From NCBI RefSeq assembly GCF_000717175.1, contig NZ_JNYD01000022.1:124001-188000 (forward strand): a DNA stretch of 64,000 nt. Direction: 5' to 3'. The notes under the pieces are model-generated. The model was not told the origin of the DNA. It worked only from the letters and a program-made list of their open reading frames with translations, and did no database searches. A program made the translations under genes and the position numbers. Numbering within the stretch: the first letter of the stretch is position 1; the number at the start of each line of letters is the position of its first letter. Shown piece after piece: positions 17,125-25,158 of this stretch. Origin of the DNA: Pseudonocardia autotrophica. GTDB lineage: Bacteria; Actinomycetota; Actinomycetes; Mycobacteriales; Pseudonocardiaceae.

Positions 17125-18500
17125 GACGTCGGACCACCCTCGGCGGGCACACCTACGAGTTCGCAGACCTGAAGGCGCTGCTCGCAGCGGCCACGCCGGA
17201 GCGGTCGGGCGACGTCCTCGCCGGGATCGCGGCGGCGTCGGAGCAGGAGCGGGTCGCCGCGCAGGAGATTCTCGCCGACCTGCCGCTGGCGACGTTCCTG
17301 CAGGAGCAGGTCGTTCCCTACGAGACGGACGAGGTCACCCGCCTGATCGTCGACGGCCACGACGCCGCGGCGTTCGCCCCGGTCGCGGCGATGACGGTCG
17401 GGGAGTTCCGCGACCACCTGCTCGATCCCGGCACCGACACGACGGTGCTGAAGGACGGCCTCACCCCCGAGATGGTGGCGGCCACCAGCAAGCTCATGCG
17501 GGTCCAGGACCTGATCGCCGTGGCCCGCCGCACCCCGGTGGTCACGGCGTTCCGCTCCACCGTCGGGCTGCCCGGCACGATGGCGACCCGGCTGCAGCCC
17601 AACGACCCGACGGACGACCCGGTCGGCGTCACGGCGTCCATCGTGGACGGTCTGCTCCTCGGCTGCGGCGACGCCGTCATCGGGATCAACCCCGCCACCG
17701 ACTCGCCCCAGCGCACCACCGACCTGCTGCACCTGCTCGACGAGGTCCGGGCCCGCTACGACATCCCGACCCAGAGCTGCGTGCTCGCGCACGTCACGAC
17801 GTCGCTGGAGATCATGCAGCGCGGAGCACCGGTCGACCTGGTGTTCCAGTCGATCGCCGGTACGCAGGCGGCCAACGAGGGCTTCGGCGTGACGCTCGAC
17901 CTGCTCCGCGAGGCGCACGAGGCGGCGCTCGCGCTGAAGCGCGGCACCGTCGGCACGAACTGCATGTACTTCGAGACCGGCCAGGGCGCCGCGCTGTCCG
18001 GCGATGCCCATCACGGCGTGGACCAGCAGACCCTCGAGGCGCGGGCCTACGGGGTGGCGCGGGCGTTCGACCCGCTGCTGGTCAACACGGTCGTCGGGTT
18101 CATCGGGCCGGAGTACCTCTACGACGGCAAGCAGATCACCCGCGCCGGCCTGGAGGACCACTTCTGCGGCACGCTTCTCGGCGTCCCGATGGGCGTGGAC
18201 GTCTGCTACACCAACCACGCCGAGGCCGACGCGGACGACACCGACACCCTGCTCACGCTGCTCGGCGTGGCGGGCTGCTCGTTCGTGATCTGCGTGCCGG
18301 GCGGCGACGACGTGATGCTGCACTACCAGTCGCTGTCCTTCCATGATGCGCTGTACGCACGACAGGTGCTGGGACTCGCCCCGGCGCCCGAGTTCGCGGC
18401 CTGGCTGGAACGGATGGAGCTCATGACCGGAGACGGGCGGATCAGGGAGCTGGGCGCGGACTCGTCCGCGCTGCGGGCGCTCACGGAGGGTGTGCGGTGA
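17121..18500 (+). CDS. eutB: Ethanolamine ammonia-lyase large subunit
   Basis: A 459-residue protein of normal EutB length, colinear with the family: LPLATFLQEQVVPYETDEVTR, then AVARRTPVVTAFRSTVGLPG, RLQPNDPTDDPVG, SIAGTQAANEGFG, NCMYFETGQGAALS, EARAYGVARAF and GVDVCYTNHAEAD. With EutC it forms the adenosylcobalamin-dependent lyase that turns ethanolamine into acetaldehyde and ammonia. The ATG overlaps the end of the dead permease gene. No EutA reactivase or microcompartment genes are near, so this is the simple catabolic version, possibly using ethanolamine as a nitrogen source. Confidence 0.96.
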   Translation: MRRRTTLGGHTYEFADLKALLAAATPERSGDVLAGIAAASEQERVAAQEILADLPLATFLQEQVVPYETDEVTRLIVDGHDAAAFAPVAAMTVGEFRDHLLDPGTDTTVLKDGLTPEMVAATSKLMRVQDLIAVARRTPVVTAFRSTVGLPGTMATRLQPNDPTDDPVGVTASIVDGLLLGCGDAVIGINPATDSPQRTTDLLHLLDEVRARYDIPTQSCVLAHVTTSLEIMQRGAPVDLVFQSIAGTQAANEGFGVTLDLLREAHEAALALKRGTVGTNCMYFETGQGAALSGDAHHGVDQQTLEARAYGVARAFDPLLVNTVVGFIGPEYLYDGKQITRAGLEDHFCGTLLGVPMGVDVCYTNHAEADADDTDTLLTLLGVAGCSFVICVPGGDDVMLHYQSLSFHDALYARQVLGLAPAPEFAAWLERMELMTGDGRIRELGADSSALRALTEGVR

Positions 18501-18670
18501 CGGACCGGGCCGCTGCGTGGCGGCGCCGGGCGGAGGAGGCGACGGGCTCCCGTCCGGTCGGCCCGCGGAACCCGGGCGACGGGGTGCTCGACGACATCGA
18601 CGCGCTGCTGGCCGAGGAGGAGGGTCCGGACTCACCGAAGGGTGAGGACGACCGGGAACCCCTGCTGTGA
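18497..18670 (+). CDS. 57-residue protein encoded between eutB and eutC
   Basis: GTG at 18497 overlaps the eutB stop (GTGA), and its stop overlaps the eutC GTG at 18667 in the same way. The peptide has a basic/tryptophan N-terminus (DRAAAWRRRAEEATG), then PVGPRNPGDGVLDDIDALL and an acidic tail ending EDDREPLL. It has no membrane segment. The double overlap is the strongest evidence that it is translated. Function unknown; it could be an assembly or stability factor for the lyase, or only a translational bridge. Confidence 0.6.
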   Translation: MTDRAAAWRRRAEEATGSRPVGPRNPGDGVLDDIDALLAEEEGPDSPKGEDDREPLL

Positions 18671-19407
18671 CGGTTCCCGCGACCGAGGGTCCGGTCGACC
18701 CGTTCGCCCGGCTGCGCGCGGCCACCCGTGCCCGCGTCGCGCTCGGCCGCGCCGGCGACGCCCTGCCGACCGCCGAGCTGCTGGAGCTGCGGGCCGCCCA
18801 CGCGGCCGCCCGGGACGCCGTGCACGCGCCGCTCGACGTCGGCGCGGTCATCGAGGAGCTCCGCGGGCTGGGCCTCGACGTTCGCACCGCGACCAGCGCC
18901 GCGCACGACCGCGCCGAGTACCTCCAGCGTCCCGACCTGGGCCGACGGCTCTCCGGCGCGGACGACCTCGCACCGGGGGAGTACGACGTCGCCTTCGTGG
19001 TCGCCGACGGGCTCTCCCCGCTCGCCGTGCACCGGCACGCCGCGCCGCTGCTGCGCGAGGTCCTGGCCCGGCTGGACGGCTGGCGGGTCGCCCCGATCGT
19101 CGTCGCCACTCAGGCGCGCGTGGCGTTGGGCGACGAGATCGGCGCGGCCCTGGGCGCCGAGGCCGTGGTCGTGCTGGTGGGGGAGCGGCCAGGGATGAGC
19201 TCGACGGACTCGCTGGGCGCGTACCTGACGTACGCCCCCCGGCGCGGCCGCCGCGACTCCGAGCGCAACTGCCTGTCCAACATCCGCCCGCCGCACGGCA
19301 CCGGTTACGAGGCCGCCGCGACCACGCTCGCGATGCTGCTCACGGAGTCGCGGCGGCTGCGCCTGTCCGGGGTGCGGCTCAAGGCCGACCCGGCGCTCGA
19401 CAGTTAG
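18667..19407 (+). CDS. eutC: Ethanolamine ammonia-lyase small subunit
   Basis: A 246-residue EutC. Family marks include LRAATRARVALGRAGDALPT, the segment with SAAHDRAEYLQRPDLGRRL, VALGDEIGAALGAE, VVLVGERPGMSSTDSLGAYL and ERNCLSNIRPPHGTGYEAA. It binds the lower side of the cobalamin with EutB. The GTG start overlaps the stop of the 57-residue gene. The 3' end overlaps the convergent DUF gene by a few nt, so there is no space for a separate terminator. Confidence 0.95.
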   Translation: MTVPATEGPVDPFARLRAATRARVALGRAGDALPTAELLELRAAHAAARDAVHAPLDVGAVIEELRGLGLDVRTATSAAHDRAEYLQRPDLGRRLSGADDLAPGEYDVAFVVADGLSPLAVHRHAAPLLREVLARLDGWRVAPIVVATQARVALGDEIGAALGAEAVVVLVGERPGMSSTDSLGAYLTYAPRRGRRDSERNCLSNIRPPHGTGYEAAATTLAMLLTESRRLRLSGVRLKADPALDS

Positions 19408-19802
19408 ACCGTGCCGCGCGAAACCAGCTGGCACACCGCGATCAGGCGCAGCGTCGCCCAGTCCGTGGGGCGCCAGATCCCCTTCTGCGGCAACGCGATC
19501 GTGGCCCCGCTGCGGCGCTGCTCGTCGAGCAGGGAGCGGGCGTAGGCGGCCAGCCGCACGGCACCGCCGGCGGTGGTCCGGGTCGGGGTGAGGGTGGCGA
19601 CCGAGCCACCGCCGGAACGGCGCATCCCGTCCCGCACGATGTCCCGCACCGCCGCCGCGTGCTGGTCGACGACGGCCGCGAGGGCCGGTTCGGCCGCGAC
19701 CGCCCGGAGTCCCGGCCGGCCGACCGTCTCCATCAGGCGGCGGAGGAGGCGGTGGGCTTTCCACTCGACGACGGCGGCGCGCAGATCCCGCAGCAGGCTC
19801 AC
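19404..19802 (-). CDS. DUF6401-like small helical protein
   Basis: A 132-residue, mainly helical, arginine-rich protein beginning VSLLRDLRAAVVEWKAHR and containing ALAAVVDQHAAAVRDIVRDG, a pattern I associate with the actinobacterial DUF6401 family. Function unknown. GTG at 19802 is the best start, though no ribosome binding site is seen. It is convergent with eutC. Confidence 0.55.
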   Translation of the reverse strand: MSLLRDLRAAVVEWKAHRLLRRLMETVGRPGLRAVAAEPALAAVVDQHAAAVRDIVRDGMRRSGGGSVATLTPTRTTAGGAVRLAAYARSLLDEQRRSGATIALPQKGIWRPTDWATLRLIAVCQLVSRGTV

Positions 19803-19824
19803 GCGCAAATCGTAGCCAGCGATT

Positions 19825-20766
19825 TCACCGGATCGGGTGATCCGTGAGCCGATCGGTCGGCGTGGCGCGCCGGTCGGGAGCCCGGTCCGGCCGGCCGTCC
19901 GCCGCACCGTTCACCTCGCCGTGCGACTCGATCCCGAGGACCCGCAGGAGGGCGAGCGCCTCGGCCTCCGGCGTGCCCGGAGCGGCCGAGTAGACGAGCA
20001 GCATCTGGTCGTCGAACGCGTCGTGCAGGGTGTCGCAGTCCAGCGTCAGCTCGCCGACCTGGGGGTGCCGGATGCGCTTGCGGTCGCCGTGGCGCACCCG
20101 CACGGTCCGCTCGGCCCACATCCGGGCGAACCGCTCGCTGCCCTTCTCCAGGGCCGCGATCAACCGGTGGAGGCCCGGGTCGTCCGGATACCGGGCGGAG
20201 GAGCTGCGCAGGTCCGAGACGAGCGCGCGGTCGAGGCGGTCGCGCTCGGCGTCGTCGTCCGTGACGACCCGGCTGCCGGACCCGAGGAAGGCCAGCCGGG
20301 CCATGTTGCGCTCCCCGGGCGGCACCGCCGACAGGTCTCCGAGCAGGGCGGCGGCCATCGCGTTCCAGGCCAGCACGTCCATCCGGGCGTTGAACAGCAG
20401 CACGGGCAGATCGGTCAGCCGGTCCATCAGCCGCAGCAGGCTGGGCCGCGGTTCGCCCGAGATCGTGCCCGGTGCCGGCGGCCGCACCCCGCCGAGCGTG
20501 AACAGGTGGTCCCGTTCGTCCGTGCTCAGCCGCAGCGCGCGGCCCAACGCGCCCAGCACGGCGTCGGACGGGTGCGGGCCGCGGCCCTGCTCGAGGCGGG
20601 TCAGGTAGTCGACGGAGATCCCGGCGACCTGCGCGACCTCCTCGCGGCGTAGGCCGGGGGTGCGGCGGCGGGTGCCGGCAGGCAGGCCGAGGTCGGCGGG
20701 GCGCAGCCGCTCCCGCCACGTCCGCAGGGTCCTGCCCAGTTCCGTCCGGTCCACGTCCTCCAGCAT
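19825..20766 (-). CDS. Helix-turn-helix regulator with MmyB-like ligand domain
   Basis: A 313-residue protein: residues 8-70 are an XRE-type helix-turn-helix (RTPGLRREEVAQVAGISVDY followed by LTRLEQGRGPHPS), and residues 100-275 form the MmyB-like PAS/ligand-binding domain (LLFNARMDVLAWNAMAAALL, then RHPQVGELTLDCDTL). This common actinobacterial type usually controls the divergent gene beside it, here the SDR oxidoreductase at 20856, 89 bp away. The C-terminal 40 residues are disordered and charged. Confidence 0.88.
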   Translation of the reverse strand: MLEDVDRTELGRTLRTWRERLRPADLGLPAGTRRRTPGLRREEVAQVAGISVDYLTRLEQGRGPHPSDAVLGALGRALRLSTDERDHLFTLGGVRPPAPGTISGEPRPSLLRLMDRLTDLPVLLFNARMDVLAWNAMAAALLGDLSAVPPGERNMARLAFLGSGSRVVTDDDAERDRLDRALVSDLRSSSARYPDDPGLHRLIAALEKGSERFARMWAERTVRVRHGDRKRIRHPQVGELTLDCDTLHDAFDDQMLLVYSAAPGTPEAEALALLRVLGIESHGEVNGAADGRPDRAPDRRATPTDRLTDHPIR

Positions 20767-20855
20767 GCCGGGCGGCGACGGGCCCAGCCTGGTACCGCGG
20801 GTCCCACGATCCGCCGGACCTGGTCGCGTCCGGGACGCCAGCGCACGGTGGAGTC

Positions 20856-21581
20856 ATGAGCGAGAACACGATCGCCCTGGTGACCGGGGCCAACAAGGGA
20901 CTGGGCCGCGAGACGGTCCGTCGCCTCGCCGCGCTGGGCTGGACGGTGCTGCTGGGGTCGCGGGACGCCGGGCGCGGCGCCGCGACGGTGGACGAACTGC
21001 AGGGCGCCGAGCTGGCGGGCACGGTCGAGGTGCTGCCGATCGACGTCACCTCCGACGAGTCCGTGCAGGCCGCCGCGAAGGAGGTCGAGGAGCGGTACGG
21101 CCGGCTCGACGTCCTGGTCAACAACGCCGGCATCACCGGCCCCCGGGTGGAGGTGCGGGAGACCGGCGCCGACGCCCTGCGGGAGGTCTTCGAGACCAAC
21201 GTGTTCGGGCCGGTCCGGGTGACCCGTGCCTTCCTCCCGCTGCTGGAGCGCTCGGCGGCGCCGCGGATCGTGATGGTGTCCAGCGGCCTCGGCTCCCTGA
21301 CGATCACCGCGGACCCGGCGCGCATCGAGTCGCAGATCCTGTCACTGACCTACCCGTCGTCGAAGTCCGCGCTGAACATGATCACGACGCAGTACGCCAA
21401 GGCGCTGCCGCGGTTCCGGGTCAACGCCGCCGACCCCGGCTACACCGCCACGGACCTCAACGGGCACAGCGGCCACCAGACCGTGACCGAGGGGACCGAC
21501 GCGATCGTGGAGCTCGCGCAGGTCGGGCCGGACGGGCCCACGGGCACCTACCGCGACCGCGCCGGCGAAATCCCGTGGTGA
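20856..21581 (+). CDS. Short-chain dehydrogenase/reductase
   Basis: A 241-residue classical SDR: TGANKGLGRE cofactor motif, NNAG (VLVNNAGITG), catalytic serine in MVSSGLGS and YPSSK active-site tyrosine and lysine. It reduces or oxidises a carbonyl using NAD(P)H. The divergent XRE/MmyB-like regulator probably controls it. Substrate unknown; small SDRs of this pairing are often quinone or xenobiotic reductases. Confidence 0.92.
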   Translation: MSENTIALVTGANKGLGRETVRRLAALGWTVLLGSRDAGRGAATVDELQGAELAGTVEVLPIDVTSDESVQAAAKEVEERYGRLDVLVNNAGITGPRVEVRETGADALREVFETNVFGPVRVTRAFLPLLERSAAPRIVMVSSGLGSLTITADPARIESQILSLTYPSSKSALNMITTQYAKALPRFRVNAADPGYTATDLNGHSGHQTVTEGTDAIVELAQVGPDGPTGTYRDRAGEIPW

Positions 21582-21598
21582 TCGGGCGCCGGTGCCCC

Positions 21599-21678
21599 TA
21601 ACCTCGGCGCCGTGATCCAGCAGCTCTACGGCTGAGGAGGCCGTGCCCCGACGACCCCGCCTCCCGCGCGGGGTCGTC
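21599..21678 (+). promoter_or_regulatory. Leader with 7-residue ORF and hairpin before the glycosyltransferase
   Basis: A -10-like TAACCT (21599-21604) is followed 7 nt later by GTG at 21612, which opens a tiny ORF reading V/M-IQQLYG and stopping at 21633-21635. Next comes a perfect 11-bp hairpin (arms 21650-21660 and 21668-21678, ACGACCCCGC and complement). The glycosyltransferase start follows 42 nt after. A short leaderless ORF followed by a hairpin is the layout of a ribosome-mediated attenuator, fitting a gene whose family can inactivate ribosome-targeting macrolides. Confidence 0.5.
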
Positions 21679-21720
21679 CGCATGTCCGTCCGTCGCACCC
21701 GCAGAGCTCCTGGAGTCCCC

Positions 21721-22890
21721 TTGTCGCACATCCTCATGGCCGGCGTCGGCGCGCACGGCCACACCAACCCGCACCTGGGCGTCGTCGCCGAGCTGGCCGA
21801 ACGCGGCCACCGCGTCTCCTGGGTCATCCCCGGGTCCTTCGCCGCGACCGTCGCGGCGGCGGGCGCGGTCCCGCTCGTCGTCGACTCCCTGGTGCCGGAC
21901 GAGTCGCGGGGCGAGTCGTGGCCGGAGGACCCCGTCGCCGGCATGTCGATCTTCCTCGACGAGGCGGAGCACGTGTACCCGCAGGTCGAGAAGGCCCTCG
22001 CCGGCGACCCGCCCGACCTCGTGCTCTACGACATCGGCGGCTACCCCGGTCGCGCCCTCGCGGCGCGGTGGTGCCTGCCGCTCGTCCAGCTCTCGCCGTC
22101 GATGGTGGCGTGGGAGGGGTTCGAGGAGGACATGGCCGAGGCGCTGGCCTTCCGCAACACCCCGGAGCACGCCGCGTACCAGCGGCGGTTCCGGGCGTGG
22201 CTCGACGGGCTCGGCATCGCGCTCACGCCGGACGAGTTCGCCGGCCGGCCGCCGCGCTGCGTCGTCGAGATCCCGCGGGCCATGCAGCCGAACGCCGACC
22301 GGGTCGACGAGCGCGTGTACACCTTCGTCGGGCCGGCGCTGGACCGGCGGCACGAGGAGTGGCCGGCCGATCCGTCGGGCACGGAGCAGATGGTGCTGGT
22401 GTCGCTGGGGTCGAACTACACCCGGCAGCCGGACCTCTACCGGGCCTGTGTCGAGGCCTTCGCGCCGCTCGGCTGGCGGGTCGTGATCGCCGCGGGGGCG
22501 CACGTGTCGGCCGCGGAGATCGGGCCGTTGCCGTCGAACGTCGAGGTCCACCGGTGGGTGCCGCAGTTCGCGGCGCTCGGCCACGCCCGCGCCTTCGTGA
22601 CGCACGCCGGCTCCGGCGGCTGCTCGGAGGGGCTCTACCAGGGCGTCCCGATGATCGCGGTGCCGCAGGCCGTCGACCAGTTCGGCAACGCGGCGCTGCT
22701 CGAGGCGCTCGGGGTCGGCCGGCACGTCCCGCGGGAGGAGGCGACGGCGGAGCGGCTGCGGCAGGCGTTGCTCGAGCTCACCGAGTCGCCGGAGGTGGCG
22801 ACCCGCTGCGCCGCCCTGCGCGCGGAGGTCCGGGCGGAGGGTGGCGCCCGGGCCGCGGCCGACGTCGTGGAGTCCCTGCTGCCGGCGTGA
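21721..22890 (+). CDS. MGT-family (macrolide-type) glycosyltransferase
   Basis: A 389-residue GT1 enzyme. The N-terminal domain opens SHILMAGVGAHGHTNPHLGV; the C-terminal donor domain has VLVSLGSNYTRQPDLY, VEVHRWVPQFAALGHARAFV and THAGSGGCSEGLYQGVPMI, the UDP-sugar binding signature. Relatives glycosylate macrolides and other hydrophobic acceptors. TTG at 21721 is chosen because CTGGAG lies 7 nt upstream and the protein then begins at the family N-terminus; an ATG-rich upstream extension overlaps the leader hairpin and is unlikely. Confidence 0.85.
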   Translation: MSHILMAGVGAHGHTNPHLGVVAELAERGHRVSWVIPGSFAATVAAAGAVPLVVDSLVPDESRGESWPEDPVAGMSIFLDEAEHVYPQVEKALAGDPPDLVLYDIGGYPGRALAARWCLPLVQLSPSMVAWEGFEEDMAEALAFRNTPEHAAYQRRFRAWLDGLGIALTPDEFAGRPPRCVVEIPRAMQPNADRVDERVYTFVGPALDRRHEEWPADPSGTEQMVLVSLGSNYTRQPDLYRACVEAFAPLGWRVVIAAGAHVSAAEIGPLPSNVEVHRWVPQFAALGHARAFVTHAGSGGCSEGLYQGVPMIAVPQAVDQFGNAALLEALGVGRHVPREEATAERLRQALLELTESPEVATRCAALRAEVRAEGGARAAADVVESLLPA

Positions 22891-22891
22891 G

Positions 22892-23452
22892 TCAGGAGTC
22901 GGCGGGGGCGCGGGAGACCATCCAGCGGTGCCCGGCGGGGTCGACGACGACGCCGCCGCGCCCGTAGGGCGAGTCCGTGACCGGCCGCTCCAGGTACGCA
23001 CCCCGCGCGACCGCCCGTTCCACCACGGCGTCGGGGTCGGCGACCTCGAGGCGCAGCGACACCGACACCGCGTCCGGCGCCGGCGCCCGCAGCCCCAGCT
23101 CGGGGAACTCCTCGGCGAGCATCACGACCGAGTCGCCGAGCGCCATCTCCGCGTGCCCGATCCGCCCGTCCGGCATCACGATCGGCTCGCCGCGGCGGAC
23201 CGCGCCGAACACGTCGACGTAGAAGTCGAGGGCGGCCTCGGCGTCGGGGACGGCCAGGTACGGGGTCAGCGTGTGCAGCGGCAGTGCCGCCGCGGCGGTG
23301 GTCGCGGACTCGTCGGTCAGGCTCACGCGGCCCTCCTCGCTCTCGGGCCCGAGCACCAGCCGTTCGAGGCGCCCGCGCAACCGCGCGGCGAACCCCGGAT
23401 CGGGGTGGACGGGCCGGATCGGCTCGCGGAGGACGTCCAGCGGATCGGTCAT
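22892..23452 (-). CDS. VOC-family protein with N-terminal sigma-associated extension
   Basis: A 186-residue protein. Residues 1-45 (DPLDVLREPIRPVHPDPGFA, then ARLRGRLERLVLG) form a short helical extension often found in VOC proteins encoded with ECF sigma factors. Residues 58-180 are a glyoxalase/bleomycin-resistance fold (LTPYLAVPDAEAALDFYVDV, IVMPDGRIGHAEMALGD, GGVVVDPAGHRWM). Its ATG overlaps the sigma factor stop (ATGA), so the pair is coupled. The likely role is to control or be controlled with the sigma factor; enzymatic activity is not evident. Confidence 0.8.
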   Translation of the reverse strand: MTDPLDVLREPIRPVHPDPGFAARLRGRLERLVLGPESEEGRVSLTDESATTAAAALPLHTLTPYLAVPDAEAALDFYVDVFGAVRRGEPIVMPDGRIGHAEMALGDSVVMLAEEFPELGLRAPAPDAVSVSLRLEVADPDAVVERAVARGAYLERPVTDSPYGRGGVVVDPAGHRWMVSRAPADS

Positions 23453-23991
23453 GCCGGGCCTCCTCCGGTCCAGTCGGTGTGGGCGGTGTAGCTGCGCCGG
23501 TACGCGCCGCGCGCCCGGACGAGCAGCGCCTCGGTGGCGTGCACGGTCCGGCCCATGATCTCGGCGACCTCGGGGACGGAGAGCCCGTCGAGGTAACGCA
23601 GGGTCAGGGCGGCCCGGTGCTGCGGGGCCTGGGCGTCGAGGACCTCGCGGGCGAGCAGGGCGTCGAGCTCGGCCTCCCAGGGGTCCTCGGCCTCCGGTGC
23701 CTCCAGCACCCGGAGCGCGCGGTCCCGGATCTCCAGCGACCGCCAGTGGTCGACGAGCTTGTGCCGGGCGATCCCGACCAGCCACGCCGTGCTGACCCGC
23801 GGCGTGCCGGACCGGCACGCCGCGACCGCGGCCAGGAACACCTCCGCCGTGAGGTCCTCGGCGAGCGCCCGCCGGCCGCAGCGGGCCAGCAGGTAGCCGT
23901 AGATCTCGGGCAGCGCGGAGTCGTACAGGGCGAGCAGGTCGAGCCCCGGGTCGGGCTCGACCCCGCTCGTGGGGCCCTGTGGTCCGCTCAC
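23449..23991 (-). CDS. ECF-type RNA polymerase sigma factor
   Basis: A 180-residue sigma factor with region 2 (residues 20-90: LYDSALPEIYGYLLARCGRR, LAEDLTAEVFLAAV, then TAWLVGIARHKLVDHWR) and region 4 (residues 115-170: LRYLDGLSVPEVAEIMGRTV then HATEALLVRARGAYR). No anti-sigma factor of the usual kind is nearby; the coupled downstream gene is a VOC protein with a helical extension, a recurrent actinobacterial pairing. Target promoters are unknown. Confidence 0.9.
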   Translation of the reverse strand: MSGPQGPTSGVEPDPGLDLLALYDSALPEIYGYLLARCGRRALAEDLTAEVFLAAVAACRSGTPRVSTAWLVGIARHKLVDHWRSLEIRDRALRVLEAPEAEDPWEAELDALLAREVLDAQAPQHRAALTLRYLDGLSVPEVAEIMGRTVHATEALLVRARGAYRRSYTAHTDWTGGGPA

Positions 23992-24048
23992 ACCCCTCCA
24001 TCGGACGGCGCGGCGGCGCTCCGACGGTCGTTCACCCGATCGTCGTAC

Positions 24049-25098
24049 TCAGGCACCGGCGAGGAACGCGAGCAGGACCTCGGTCCAGCGGTCCGCGGCG
24101 TCGACGTGCGGGCCGTGCCCGCTGCCGTCGAAGATCTCGACGGTGACCCGCCCGCCCGCGGCGGCGTACGCGTCGAGCACCTCGCGGATCTGGGTGACCA
24201 TCGGCTGCGCGGGGAATCCCTCCTCGCCGGGCCAACCGGGGACCGCGCCGCTCGCGCCGAGCACGCCGAAGTCGAGCGGGGACGCGTCGGACACGACGAG
24301 GTCCGCGCTCCCGTGGGTCCAGAGCACCGGCGGCTTCGGGTCGAGGTCCACGAGGTCCGCCCACCGGCAGTACTTCGGCGACAACGCGTTCAGGATGCCG
24401 CGGCTGCCGGGCGCGATGCCCGGCCAGTGCGACGACGTCGCGGTGTCACCGGGGTAGCCGTCGTCGCCGACGAGGGTCTTGAGCACCTCCGCGACCAGGA
24501 CGTCCTCGCGGTCCGAGGGCAGCTGGTAGGTCGGCGACCAGTACAGCGCCCGCATGACGTTGCGGATGGAGAAGGCGCTCTCGTCCGAGGCGTCCTGCGC
24601 GGCGAGCCGCGCGACGACCTCGGGGTTGGCCGCGCCGCCGCCCGAACCGGCGAAGTCGGGGGAGACCGGCGAGCCGTCGGCGCGGACGCCGCCGTAGCCG
24701 TAGGGGGAGACCGGGTCGAGGAAGGTCAGCGAGGCGACGGGCAGGCTCTTCGCGTACGCGGCGATCGCGGCGCCGGCCGTGGACCAGCCCACGAGGTGCG
24801 GCGGCCGGTCGATCCCGAGGGCGCGCAGCAGCGAGGCGGTGTCGTCCGCCCAGTCGCCGAGGCCGCGGGTGGCGTCGAGCGCCTTCGGCTCGGTGTCGCC
24901 GAAGCCGCGCATGTCCGGCGCGATCACCCGGTACCGCTCGCCCAACCGGGGCATGAGGTGCTCGTAGAAGCGGGCGGTGGAGAGGTTGCCGTGCAGCAGG
25001 ACGAGCGGCTCGCCGCCCTCGGGACCGGACTCCAGCAGGTGCATGCGGAGGCGGTCGGTGTCGACGGTGGCGGACCGCACTCCGCGCAGCAGCGTCAT
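24049..25098 (-). CDS. Alpha/beta-fold hydrolase
   Basis: A 349-residue hydrolase. Family marks are LVLLHGNLSTARFYEHLMPRL (oxyanion HG), PDMRGFGDTEP, the nucleophile elbow GWSTAG, an acidic residue region VLWTHGSADLVV and the final histidine in GSGHGPHVD. A cap domain of about 110 residues is inserted after the nucleophile strand. Substrate unknown. It is divergent from the hydroxyacid dehydrogenase gene, 60 bp away. Confidence 0.9.
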   Translation of the reverse strand: MTLLRGVRSATVDTDRLRMHLLESGPEGGEPLVLLHGNLSTARFYEHLMPRLGERYRVIAPDMRGFGDTEPKALDATRGLGDWADDTASLLRALGIDRPPHLVGWSTAGAAIAAYAKSLPVASLTFLDPVSPYGYGGVRADGSPVSPDFAGSGGGAANPEVVARLAAQDASDESAFSIRNVMRALYWSPTYQLPSDREDVLVAEVLKTLVGDDGYPGDTATSSHWPGIAPGSRGILNALSPKYCRWADLVDLDPKPPVLWTHGSADLVVSDASPLDFGVLGASGAVPGWPGEEGFPAQPMVTQIREVLDAYAAAGGRVTVEIFDGSGHGPHVDAADRWTEVLLAFLAGA

Positions 25099-25158
25099 GG
25101 CGTGATCGTCGGGGGCCGGTGGCGTGTGGTCAATCCGCCGTCCGGCAGGGTCGGGGAC

